DNA of 64,000 nucleotides, taken from contig JAYKXP010000208.1 of assembly GCA_037176845.1 (NCBI GenBank), positions 1 to 64,000 on the forward strand. The letters are read 5' to 3'. The stretch comes from Paramarasmius palmivorus. Taxonomy: Eukaryota > Basidiomycota > Agaricomycetes > Agaricales > Marasmiaceae. The position numbers and the translations under genes are program-made. How positions within the stretch are numbered: the stretch's first letter is position 1; every line of letters starts with the position of its first letter. Positions 46,962-57,859 of this stretch are shown here, one piece after another. The notes beneath the pieces are model-generated. The model saw only the letters and a list, made by a program, of their open reading frames with translations. It did not search any database and was not told where the DNA came from.

Positions 46962-48141
46962 CTACACATTTTGAGCTCCATGTGCCATCCCTGCAGATTT
47001 GTACTGGCGAGACCACGGCTCAAGGTCGTCTCTTACTGCTTCCAGACTAACTCCGCATGCAGCCATATGCGAAACAACGTCTTCAATAGAGACGGGCGAC
47101 GGTCCGGCATAAGGCTGAGCCGACAAGTCGCTTGCAATTTCGAGTCTGTGCTTATAGACGATCCTCTCGTACTCTCCAGATGTCCCAAGCAACTCCATCA
47201 ACAGATAGTTGAATTCCGTACGAATAAAGATGGGCGATGTCTGAAGCGGACGCAACTGCGCAGCAATTCGGCTTGCTCGCAGGTCGGGCTTCCAAGGTTT
47301 TCCATGAGCATCCCTTCGAACTCCCCGAGGAAGACACGTTGAATGGACGGAGTAATAATCAAACCAGCTCTCAAACGAGTCCCCCATACGAGGGTTCGGG
47401 AGTGTCGGTTTAAAGGAGTCGCGAGTACTGGGAGAAGCGAGTTCTGGTGGATTTCGCCATTCGGAAAGGATGAAGGTCTGAGCCCATGATTTTGATTCGC
47501 GAGGCGTCGCATGCGCCTCCCTGCACATGTTCTTGATCTGTATCAACGCTCGGCGATCCATTGCACGAGCCTTGGTCATCAACTCCCTAAGTGCCGTTTC
47601 TGCCTCTCGTGAACGAAATACAGACAGGTAATTCGGAATCCCATATCGATTATTGGTTCTAATCACCGTTTGATTGGTGCGAGAAATGGATGCATATGTT
47701 GGACGTGGTCTAGACGGAGCCGGTGCGATAGACGAGGATGATTGCGGGATTTGAACAAAGGACCTGCCGCCGCCGTTAGAAGAACTGTCTTCGTTGTCGG
47801 TGGCTTTGGCAACCAACGGAGATAATACCTGTACCATTGGCATAAGCTCGCATCTTCCATACTATCAAGAAGGAATTGGTCGTTACTACCTTGCCTTTTT
47901 CCAGCTCTTGCACTTGAACCTTCAATTGCGTGTTCTCCAATTTCAAGCGGTTTACTTGAAGTTCCAGTGCGGCAACCTCTGCGTCCCTACGTCGCAACCC
48001 TTCCCTGAACCCCTCAAAGTACAGTCGCTCGTCGAAGGTAGGGCATTCTCCGCGAGATAGTGATGACTGGTCCGACATCGATGTAGTAGACCTACTACCC
48101 GGCGATTTGGGCGGAGAGGAAGCTTCTTGCGGAAAAGCCAT
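46962..48141 (-). CDS. Orphan protein W with coiled coil
   Basis: Exon 1 (48141 to about 47898) encodes a Ser/Pro-rich start and a coiled coil (AALELQVNRLKLENTQLKVQ). After a phase-0 intron exon 2 continues VLSPLVAKATDN and runs to 46962, giving about 360 residues. The second part is basic and helical (ALRELMTKARAMDRRALIQI, then RMGDSFESWFDYYSVHST). No domain recognised. The length, the coiled coil and the spot next to a mobile element would also fit a domesticated or transposon-associated accessory protein, but I have no direct evidence. It is the first host-like gene to the right of the Helitron-like element. Confidence 0.55.
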
Positions 48142-48182
48142 GGTCGTTGCGAATCGCAACGTCAATTAAGATCCAATAGGCT

Positions 48183-48190
48183 TTTATATA
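48183..48190 (-). promoter_or_regulatory. TATA box of gene W
   Basis: TATATAAA on the minus strand, about 45 bases upstream of the ATG at 48141. Confidence 0.55.
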
Positions 48191-48199
48191 CCTCCGCCA

Positions 48200-49068
48200 C
48201 ACAAAAGAACATTCCATGTATACCCAATTGAGTCCAGGCTGATCTGAAGGATCTGCGCCTGCCCTATTTGGCCGATAAATTCGCTTCAGACTATTTTCTC
48301 ATTGGATCCCCATTTTGTGGCGTCCTATGATATTCCGTGAATGGACATTGCCACGATGTACCCAGAAACAAAGTCATATCGGAAGGCGGCGACACAAAAA
48401 TTGGGAGTTATCGCTCTAGACTCAATACTCAGATCTCAGACCTTAGGCCTTAGGAGTCAGACGCGCAACCAGCAACTTGGACACCGGAAAACATATCCGT
48501 ACAGGCGGTACCGTTAGTGTGTTTATGATGCTGATCCTGACTCGTCAAATCCTGTTAAACCGTAAAGTTCCCAAATCCCACCTCCGAGTCGGTGTACTTG
48601 ACTTTTGTAATTACAATTTAGGACGTTATCTATCGCTATACGCGCTCACTGCCAGACCCTCAGCAGAAAATAGATTCCCTCGTTGGAATTCCAGGTGATC
48701 TCCCATCTTTGCCACGCCACACATCCAATACTCTATTCAATCGTCTCAGCAGTCTTGCCGGCGCAGATATCTGCATCTGCAATCCTTAATGAAAATCTTA
48801 GCCAATATTGTTGATTGCCGCTGAACGTATGGGCCACTAAAGCAACGATTAAAAAAACCAACTTCTCCCCATTCGATTCAGCGAGCTCGGCGCGTCCACC
48901 GATCGCTGTCACTGAAATTAGAAGAATCATTTTTTTTTCGTATCTGGCAATAACTTTGCCCGGGAAAATAAACTACGCATTCCCACCGACTCAGCTGATG
49001 AAGGATTCCGCTTTGCTGCCTTCGTGTGGAAAAACGCTACCTGATTAGCGTAATACGGTCTGTCTTCC
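48200..49068. other. About 870 bases without a recognisable gene
   Basis: Divergent promoter region between gene W (minus) and the coiled-coil gene T (plus). Open stretches up to about 77 codons have no motif. Confidence 0.45.
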
Positions 49069-49729
49069 ATGACGGCAAACCTCGAGGAACTCTTATGTAC
49101 ACTTGCACCCCTTCAACCTACTTCAACAATAATGGAGCTCGATCCAGAAGAACATTCCGCTCTCCAAGAGCTCTCGCAAGTAAGTGAGAAGACCAGTCCC
49201 GTATACCTACCTTTCATTAACAAAATTCATTCCAGACAATTGCAACCACTCTGTGGGAATTGATACAGTCTGAACGAACAAAGGTAATAACATTAACATT
49301 ACTTCATGCTTGCTCCCCACAAAACCACCGTCAACGTCGTTCCTCGTTCTGGTTTTCTGATAACCTGCGGCAGTTGGTTGAACAGAATAGACGTTCAGTT
49401 GACACTTTTGTACAACAAATGGAATTCACTACCCAACGAGCCATCACTGCTGAAATAAAGGTTAGCCGAAACATAACTCATACAAATTTCGTTCTTACCG
49501 TTCCTGCCAGGTAAAAGAATTGAGCAGCCAGCTTGAAACGCAGAAAAATCGATATGAAGTACTGAAGGATAAATACGAAAACATTATCAGAATGCTTCCA
49601 CTTGGAATGAAGGATACCACTGCCACTAGCAACCCCCGCAATTCTACATATTCCATTTCCGACTCGGAGTCTCCTGCTTCTTACAGTTCGGTTTTTCACA
49701 AAACGCCAGATTCCGAGCCATCTGTATGA
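49069..49729 (+). CDS. Small coiled-coil protein T
   Basis: Four exons with phase-0 introns: MTANLEELLCTLAPLQPTST to ELSQ, TIATTLWELIQSERTK, LVEQNRRSVDTFVQQMEF to EIK, and VKELSSQLETQKNRYEVLKD to the stop at 49729. The protein is about 150 residues. The centre is a heptad-like coiled coil; the C-terminus is Ser-rich (SISDSESPASYSSVFHKTPD). The ATG is the first in the chain. No family recognised; probably a scaffold or adaptor-sized soluble protein, by appearance only. Confidence 0.5.
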
Positions 49730-50007
49730 ACCCCCACTTGATATGTTACGTTTGTTGAAGACCGGCCCTTGCTACTGCATCACAAGATTTGACATCTCAT
49801 TCCATCGGTGTTGCTACACGATCAATTCATTCATCTTCTATTCGTTACATTGTCCACATCTTACTTTACCCCGAATAACCACCCATTTGCAACCATACCA
49901 CTGTACGCAACCCCTGGAATCCATCGAAATGAATTAGTTTTTGTAACGCCGCTCCCTGTTCAGAACACACACCGTTTGTATCCAGCTTCTCCTATTCAAG
50001 AAAGACT

Positions 50008-50725
50008 TCACCCTACTCCATCGTATATCGAGAAAGATACACTGGATGATCGGTTTAGCATCCACCCTGTCAATACATCACAGCACTTACAGGTATTGGC
50101 AGCAAAGTGGAGTGCTTCGCCCGCAAGAACTCTAACTCCAAGCAATCCTGCAAGAGTAGTCTTGATCCAATTGACCGTGAACGTGACGTATCGTATGATG
50201 TCTCCGTCCTCCTCAGCATCTATACGACATTCGAGTTCGTCCAAGATGCGAACAAGAGCCGCAGCCCACAAATGCGTGTTCGAGACCAACGTGAAATCCG
50301 GCTCTGCAGCATTATCGCCCTCGGGACAGACCATAGATGCCCGAGCTTCTTCAGTCATACCAGGACATGCCTCGGTCAGGGACCTGTTGATCAGGTCTAC
50401 ACTAGATCTGAATTTCGCAGTCAGCACTGGCACTTGACTGAACGTCCTCTGGATATGAAGACAAAAATCCTGTTCCAAAAGACAAATCATTAGATAACGA
50501 AAAAAAAAAGAAGTTATACCTCGAAATACGTACCGCGATATGATGAAGCATCATTAGTTCGAGCTGCCTCATTTCCGAGTTGAGAGGCAAAAACAATGTA
50601 CCAAGCAAGCCGTTCTCCGCACGAGGGTATGCGTCGATAACTCTGACAAGAAATTCTTCATGACAAGGCAAAACCACCTTGAACAGTCTATAGGCGTCGT
50701 CTGGTGAGAGATCAATAGCAGCCAT
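50008..50725 (-). CDS. Small helical family protein, copy H2
   Basis: Exon 1 (50725-50534) and exon 2 (50469-50008), joined by a 64-base phase-0 intron, give 217 residues. Full-length homologue of copy H1 with the intron at the same position: exon 1 has PCHEEFLVRVIDAYPRAENG (PIHMEFFNRLVERYPRTSTG in H1), and exon 2 has CLHIQRTFSQVPVLTAKF and LWAAALVRILDELECRID. The start MAAIDLSPDD corresponds to the start of H1. It stands divergently next to NT-like copy C, with about 270 bases between the two ATGs. Function unknown. Confidence 0.6.
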
Positions 50726-50996
50726 TTCGATGGGCAGTTTAGAATAAGTCGTTCGGCCATGAACGTTTTTATCAGTGCTAGTAGATGCCGAGAATCCTAA
50801 AATAGCGTGATGACGATCGCTTCGCAGCTCTACTTCTCGAAGTCGGGCGCTCTCGGAAAAGTCCGCGCACCCCAACTCTGCGTTCGGCACCGACAACCGA
50901 TTACCACCTATCCGCACTTCATAGCCTCCATTCCACGACTCACCATGCCCATGAAACCCATTTTCGAACAAACTCTATTCAAACCCAAAGGAAGTC

Positions 50997-52609
50997 ATGG
51001 ATTTCCCCCACTCTTTGTCCAGCAAACCTTACACCGATTTCATGGACCACATCAACCATTCCCGATTCCCGATTCCCCCCGATCAACGCGAAAGCCATCA
51101 CATTTCCTTCGAACAGGAAACGTTGGAAATACTCTACGGTTCCTTCTTCTCCAATGCCAATGTCCTTGAACGATTCCGCGCTCTTCAAGTACGTACAAGC
51201 GCCTTGGTATCGGGACCATTGCTCTTCCGACTATTCCCAGTTGGAAAACACATTCCTTCTTGCCTACAGATATATGCATATCACTCCCAAGTCACTTCTC
51301 TTTATACCTTCTTCATGGATATAGGCTTTGCGCTACACGACACGATATCGACTGACGAAGGAGCTTACCGGCTCTCATCTCCCTCTGGCAAGACTGTAGT
51401 CATCTACGGTACTCACAAGGAACCGATCGACGAAATATTGGACTTACCTTGTAGTATGTAACCTTCCGTTGATGAATGCTGCTTCATATTGACTCTCCGA
51501 AGCATCAGCGATGAACTTTGCCACTCACGACCAAGTTGTTTTCCTCTATCCAGCTACTACATTCATACGAAAACAGTCGCTCCTTCTCCAAAAATCCATT
51601 GTACCCTCGCTATTGCACCACTTCGAGCTTAACGGGCTGGGTATGATCACCATGATATCAGCCCTTGACGCACTTGGAAGTCAAAGCGAGCTTTCTTTGA
51701 AATGTCGCTGGATCGGCGACCGACATTGCTTAAGACTGCAGTTGCCCGCTCTACGATGTGCGGAAACCCCTACGGCAATGAATACGTTGAAGACTACGTC
51801 GTGGCATCTTCACTGCGCTGAACCAAACCTCGTGATTGTAAAGAAAACATCCATCCATGCATCGAATCCTCCCAGTACCTTCACCGTTGCACCTTATATG
51901 GAAGAAATCATGTTGTGTTGGTACATCTCTGACGAAGGACTCGATAGTGATCACGCACCAGAAACCACGGATAAGGTAAACACGGAATAATCCTAAGTTT
52001 TCGCCATGTATTCACCTTATTTTTCGAAGGTACTAATACTGCCCCCTTATTCTTGTCGCAACGCCGACACTCGAGGGAGAACTCCGCCGACCTCGAGGTT
52101 AGTATGTTGCTATAAACTTCCGCTATTGTTTTCCAACTGAAGTTCGTTTTCCCCAGGTCGAGCTCGAGCTCATCGATTGACACTGAGCGATGTAGTGCTT
52201 GGTTATCCTCAATTTATCCTTTCATTACCGACGCATTCGACAGCAACTTCGCCATCCGAATCATGAATTATCACTTTCTCCGAACCCTGTTTTCCTCTGG
52301 AAACCTTCCTCTGGAAACGGTGCATCCCACGGGATATGTTGTTTCGTCAATTCTTCAATGTCTCCAGGAAGTGAGCTGCACATGTAGAATCATACATGTA
52401 TGTATTTCCCAGCTCTCTGAACTTTCTAAAGCCCGACCTAACGTCTTCAGTTTTATTTGTATTCTCAATATCAATGGGACGCGGGAGCTATCTCGACCAC
52501 TTGCGTTATCCAAATTCCCGAAGGATCCGACACACAGCAACTGACAGACGACTGGCGCTTCCGAGACTTATGCTCTGGGAACCTCACCGTAACATTAACT
52601 TCCGGGTAA
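50997..52609 (+). CDS. Nucleotidyltransferase-fold-like protein, copy C (degenerate)
   Basis: Exon 1 (50997-51453) and exon 2 (from 51509) are joined by a 55-base phase-1 intron at the family position (CT / MNFATHDQVVFLYP). The motif region reads SALVSGPLLFRL ... LQIYAYHSQ, so the DLD pair of copies A and B is missing. The middle stretch ELSLKCRWIGDRHCLRLQLP is conserved. Later exons hold the helical module (about 52160-52400; HPTGYVVSSILQCLQEVSCTC) and the final module (about 52460-52609; IQIPEGSDTQQLTDDW ... NLTVTLTSG). Splice sites between 51.96 and 52.5 kb are approximate. Probably non-catalytic if A and B are enzymes. It is paired head-to-head with copy H2. Confidence 0.55.
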
Positions 52610-53055
52610 AATCTCTTCACACTTGTATTAAACTTAAACTGTATGTACCCCAGTGCAACTCTCAATTTGACGTTCAGGAAATCTGTCGCCAAGGGAAATG
52701 CAATATAGTGTGAGCGCCGCATTTTACAGCTAGATTGACACATAGCCGCGCGTCTCCCTGAACGGAAGTCAGGTTGTTGAAGTGTCTAGTCACCAAAGAT
52801 CGGGTTGTCGGGGAAGCTAGCCGATTCTGTCCAAACCAGTCATCGGCGCCAATCTCCCGAAGGTCGATTACGTGCAGAAACCCTGCTTACGAGAAAAATC
52901 CCAACATCTCATTCATAAGCGCGCAGGTAAAGCTTCAACGTCGTCTGTTCTTCCTTTCTCCCACTAGGTACTCCCCTGCGGCCTTCTACGTGTTGAGGTT
53001 TTCCTTTCGACACCTGTCATCCCTTCTCTCGTATTGCACTGCCTCTCGTATCTCC

Positions 53056-54792
53056 ATGTACGGCAAATCACTTCCGCGTTCGCTGTGAGTTTACACGTCT
53101 TCCTACATCCGATTATTTTCTAAATTATCATAGAGGGCCGAATTCTTTCGAGATTTTGCTTGATAACCCAGAGCAGTCCACTCTTTTCACAACAGACCAA
53201 GATCGACTATACGCCCTCGCTCAAACGAGTCGCCTGAACACTCATACTCAAATCATGCTTAACTTCATTCCATACACTTCTTTAGACGAGTGTCGATTGC
53301 TCCTGTTGGAAACTGGAGGGCTCTTTGGGGGTACTGCCATCGTAGGATGTTTTGCATTGGCAAACCAGGATGCCCCCCTTGAGCTCTACGTCCCATTTCG
53401 TAACGTTCGCCAAACGTTTCCATTTATCCACAATATTGGATACACTTTCCAGCCTAGTCTCCCAAGAAGGTTGCGACCGACCGATCCTGCGGAGCAGCTC
53501 GAAGCCGAAATACGCAGCAGTAACACTCGCCACGCGAACAATAGGCCTTTCACCCCGACCAAAAACGATGATGTCTATGTCGCAAACGTCTTTGTTTTTC
53601 GGAACGATCTAGGAAGGCAAATCCACGTTGTAGCCGCAAATGTTACCGCCATCGATCTCGTCCTGGCGATGCGATCTAGTATGCATTCACTATGCTGCGT
53701 AAATATAGAAGACTGACTCTTCCTACTGTAGCATTGTATATGAATTTTGTTTCCGCAACGGACCTCGTAATGCTGTACCCTCATATGACTCTGGAGAAAC
53801 GCGCCGCTATAGACTGTACCTCTGAAGTCGACGCAGAGTTCACCAATCGACTTGGTTCGTTTGACGATCGGACAATCACGTTCAATCCTTGTCTTCGTCC
53901 TACAGACGTAGCGAAACCGGGAGAAGTTTCCTTGCTTCCTCGTTGGGTAGGCGACGAATATTGCCTTGTATTCCCTTTACCAGAAATGTCGCTCGTTTCG
54001 AGCGACTTTCATGAGGGATCCAGGAACTGCTTGTTTGGAAACTCCTGGCAACTACATTTCAGCAATAATGGGTACCCTTCGATCCTCTCCACGAGTTACC
54101 GAAACATTCGCATTAAGGGAGAATACTGTTTAGCCCCTGCTATCCGAAATGAATTACATCGGTCGTTCTCCCCTTCCTGGATCTCACAGGACCTGCCCAA
54201 ACATTCAATCACCGAGAATGATGAAGCAACTTTCCTTTTCGGACTGCAAGATATATACACCTACGTGCTGGACAATGAGTCACACTACGCACGCGCTCTC
54301 ACCTTCGTCCATGATCGATTCCAACAATGCTTTACAACCTTTCACGCCTTTCCTCCAGGACTATTACCAGTCGTGTCTACTGCATCGATGGTTTACGATG
54401 CGTTGAACGTGATTCCGGGCTTCCTCGACGTTGACTTCTACGTACGTTTGCTTAAACTTCTCTCAGGCAATCTACTGATCAAACCAAAGCCGTGTCTCAC
54501 TTTCGATTCGCATGTTCAGGCTCATGGAAGGATATGGTCTACGCTGGTGATAATTGTCGAAGGTGATCCCTCGTCTGGAGAAAGCACGCATTTTGAAGAG
54601 AAACCGGTCCTGGCGAACCTGGCCATGAACATTAGAATCCGTACGCGTGTTCCGTGTTATATTACTGCGACTATCACTAATCGACATCGCAGTAACGCTC
54701 AACTTTCCAGTAGTGCCGTGAAACAAAAAACGGTCAATGCTCCCAAACTGCTTGATATAGTCGAAGATAACTTACCTATTTTCTTGCTGTGA
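53056..54792 (+). CDS. Nucleotidyltransferase-fold-like protein, copy D (degenerate, fused modules)
   Basis: Exons 53056-53084, 53134-53678 and 53732-54792 (introns of 49 and 53 bases; the second is the family phase-1 intron: RST / LYMNFVSATDLVMLYP) give 544 residues. The motif region is GLFGGTAIVGCFAL ... APLELYVP, so DLD is replaced by LEL. The middle stretch VSLLPRWVGDEYCLVFPLP fits the family. In this copy the helical module (ESHYARALTFVHDRFQQCF ... FPPGLLPVVSTASMVYDAL) and the final module (SHVQAHGRIWSTLVIIVEGD) lie in the same long exon, showing that all modules belong to one protein. Same strand as copy C and 450 bases downstream of it, so C and D look like a tandem pair that has diverged strongly. 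Confidence 0.65.
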
Positions 54793-55039
54793 CTACCCGA
54801 TCCCCGAAATATAGCGTTTTGATCTAAATGTCAACTATCAGAGGGTAAAGCCCGGAAACCGGATATCTAATATGACCGTGTTTCGCCAACACTCGTACCG
54901 ATCGGAGTCGGTACTGCAATCCGAGCTGGATCAATGAGTCGATCATTCTATTTCAGTGCTTTTGCATCTTCGGAACTTGAAGCTTGAACCGCGATCATTC
55001 ATCCCCGGAGCTCAGTTGACTCACAAAGGTAATTCGGGA

Positions 55040-55047
55040 TATATAAA
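55040..55047 (+). promoter_or_regulatory. TATA box of the RNase H1-like domain gene
   Basis: TATATAAA lies 41 bases upstream of the ATG at 55089. Confidence 0.55.
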
Positions 55048-55088
55048 GGTGGTAGTACACCTGCTGAAATACCGCTCCTTCACACGCG

Positions 55089-55783
55089 ATGTCTTCTACC
55101 TCCGTGGATCCAAGCACTGCTGATGGTGCTCTTCTTCAAGTTATCAAGGGACTTATTGGGGAAACCTCTGCAGGTATGTTTAAGCCTCCTTACCTCACAT
55201 CCATTCTAATTACAACCCGGCCGAGAAGCTGATTATGACATACTCGATACCTTGACGGAGACCGAGAACCGTGCTCTCGACGGCGTCATCTACGCTGTAG
55301 TGCAGAAAGGTGCTTTAGATTTTACTCAAACTCTGCTCTGATGTTTCCGCTGAATACTTTATTTAGACTACCTCATGAAATTCGTCGATACCAAGTATCA
55401 GATTACCGTCGACAATCCTCGCGCTGCTAAGGCCGTGCCTTCCATGACTATATTGTGCCACAATTGCAACACCATAGTCAACTTGCCGCCTCCAGACACC
55501 CGCTGGTATTGTATTTCTCAAGGCGCTCGAGTAGGATGGATTCGTGGATGGTAAGCCTTTTACTTCCAGCAAGTTCCCTACTTATGATGTTTGTACACTC
55601 TTCCCACTGAATAGGGAGCAAGTGAAGCGTGTCGTTCTTCACGTCCCCGACAATAAATTCACTTATTACGCTACCAAGGATATGGCTCGTAAAGCCTTCA
55701 TTGTCTCCCTTATCAACCCCAACGAGATGTGCGCGGACGTCATCGGACTCCATGGAATGCCATCGGGGAAATCATCCGAATAG
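55089..55783 (+). CDS. RNase H1 hybrid-binding-like (viroplasmin-type) domain protein
   Basis: Four exons join in frame (junctions TSAEADYD, VVQKDYLM and GWEQVKR) and give about 174 residues. After an acidic helical N-terminus the protein reads RWYCISQGARVGWIRGWEQV and then FTYYATKDMARKAFIVSL. This is the WYxxxxGxxxGxxxGWxxV ... Y.T...A...F pattern of the N-terminal domain of eukaryotic RNase H1 (viroplasmin/RNase H1 N-terminal domain), which binds RNA-DNA hybrids. There is no catalytic RNase H domain. Small proteins with only this domain are, from memory, frequent in mushroom genomes. The last dozen residues (VIGLHGMPSGKSSE) lie in a CATCGG-repeat region and may come from an insertion. Confidence 0.6.
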
Positions 55784-56653
55784 CGGATGTCATCGGATTC
55801 CAGAGGATTGAGAGACGTACCTTGGATCTTTGCTGGCCCTGTAGTTGTTAGAGAAACTCTAAAAAAACACCAAGTCATTTCACCGCCGTCACTACTGCTT
55901 GCCACGTTTCCCAACGTTGGTCCGTGCGCGTCAGGGTCAAATAGGCCCTTTGCCCACGACTTTCCCGCGCTCCATTCTTTCCCCCCAACCACCATCATCC
56001 CCTTCCCACTTCAATTTCTAGCATTCCTTTGCAGCGCGACGCGTTCTGGACGCGTCATCACGATATCGGTTCGAGATACAGTCGTGGGCCTGGTTTCGGA
56101 AGCTGGGTACGAACTATTGAAGGTACGTAGTCACGATTCTGATTTCTCTATCCAGCTGACGACGACATTCAGAATCACATCTCAAGGAAGATCTACTGCT
56201 TACCGGTAAGTTGAATTAACGTGCAGTACTAGCGCCTCGCTGACCACATGCCAGGATGCCAGCAGCCGGGCGCAAGTGAAGACCTCGAATAGGAGTCCAG
56301 GAAAGGGAGAGAAGAGGCGCGTTAGGGCACAGGGTTGGGAGACCTAGAGCATAGGGATTGGGCCAGTTGCGTAAGGGGTATTTGGGGGCGGCGGTCAGTG
56401 TCGCTCAGGTATGTTAGGGCTATGCACAATGTCTGTAGAGTATTAGCCATGAATATATTGATTTTACAACAAAAAAGGAAATGGAATGGAACCCCAACGC
56501 GCCCTACCAGTGAATGACCCCAGCCCTATCCGATATCGTCCTATACCGTCCCATGGCATCTGAATTATTCCGACTTAAGCACGCGATAGGACGCCATCGG
56601 ATGTTATGGGACGTCGTTCCACTTTGTCCTATGGTGTCCGATGGCGTCCGATG
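55741..56653. repeat. Possible insertion bounded by CATCGGA-type inverted repeats
   Basis: The left motif CATCGGACTCCATGGAATG (55741-55759) resembles the reverse complement of the right end near 56653 (CATCGGACGCCATCGGACA). More copies of CATCGG or CCGATG lie just inside both ends. No target-site duplication is visible and the inside has no gene. The left end overlaps the last codons of the RNase H1-like domain gene. A degraded non-autonomous element is possible. Confidence 0.3.
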
Positions 56654-56889
56654 AAACCTCACTGGGTATCAACAACGAAGTTGGGATCGTCGCTCAAACT
56701 GAGGTTGCTATGTGCTATGAGCCTGTTCCTGAGTCTGATGGATGGCTTTACCCCTAGTCATGTACATTTCCCGTATGCCGCAACGGCCGTGATTTCCTGT
56801 TTTTAATGTACCATTATTTCTCTTAAATCGAACTCGTTCCTGACGGCTGTTGAGGCCGGCCCACACCGAGCTAGTATGTGCTACGATGA

Positions 56890-57384
56890 TGTTTTACGTT
56901 GTTGCTTGAGTTCACGGATGGTGCCAGGCTTGCTTTTGGCACAAGAACACTTCGAATCGACCTCGTAGATGTCGACACTGACATCGAACCCACAATTGCT
57001 CGGCGTGGTCTCGATATACGTATCAATTTGGAGTTGAAGCCTCTGCTGACTTTCCCAGGCCACCACGACGGAGGTACTTTTGACCAACTGAAGACTGTTG
57101 GACCTATCGTAGAGTTCCCCTTCATGCCAAGGCAGACCTCCGTGAGTGCCGATGTCAATATGCCAATGTTTACTTGCATGATTACTTTGCATCACTTTAG
57201 GACCTTCTGAGTGGCAATGCGGTCAGCATATACCCTTTCAACTCCCCTACGTTTTGCGAACGGCACTAGGATCCGAATGGAAGCTATCGACTCTTAGTGC
57301 GTGCCTAAAGGTTACGGGTGACCCGACCAAGGCGGAAGATTATGTAAAGTTGGCTCAGTCCATTGTAGGCATTTATTCCCGGTA
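56890..57384 (+). CDS. Weak gene remnant
   Basis: An open frame (about 56890-57135: FTDGARLAFGTRTLRIDLVD ... VGPIVEFPFMPRQ) is followed by a GTGAGT...TTTAG intron-like gap and either YPFNSPTFCERH in one frame or ECQ-like and LPYVLRTALGSEWKLSTLSA in another, ending at 57384. The first part looks beta-rich. No start codon or promoter is evident and no family is certain. Possibly a fragment of a longer gene cut by the repeat region upstream. Confidence 0.25.
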
Positions 57385-57399
57385 ACTAGGACCTGTACG

Positions 57400-57859
57400 A
57401 TGGTGTTTACATGATAGGACTTGCATAACTCATTCCTATTCATTTTTCATTATACGACTCGGACTTGTCCAAGTTCAGTTCATGATGGTTTAGCTAGTGT
57501 TGTCCAACGAACTCAGCCCATATTGTTAGGCACCAATTCTAGGAACACAATGTGAACGTTGAAATCAGTGATCATTTCATTCCGTCTATCCTAAAACGAT
57601 ACAGCATAAATGGTATGTAAGTGTAAAAAGTACAATTGTTGGCATTCATCCTTGGAATTGTAAAAGTAAAGCTAAAGTGTCATAAGCAGGCGTGAAATAG
57701 CATTCAAAAAATGGTACAGTAGTCATTGAGATGTGATGCAGAGTCGTCAAGGGTGCCGCTAGTTGTGTTGATGATGATGAATGTGAGAGAAGAAAACCCC
57801 AATAGAAATAGTAAAGACACCGTAACAGGCCGCAACCTCAAGCTGCCAGCAACCTGAGA
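57400..57859. other. Intergenic region downstream of the STE6-like gene
   Basis: Non-coding by eye; presumably includes the 3' end of the minus-strand transporter gene. Confidence 0.5.
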
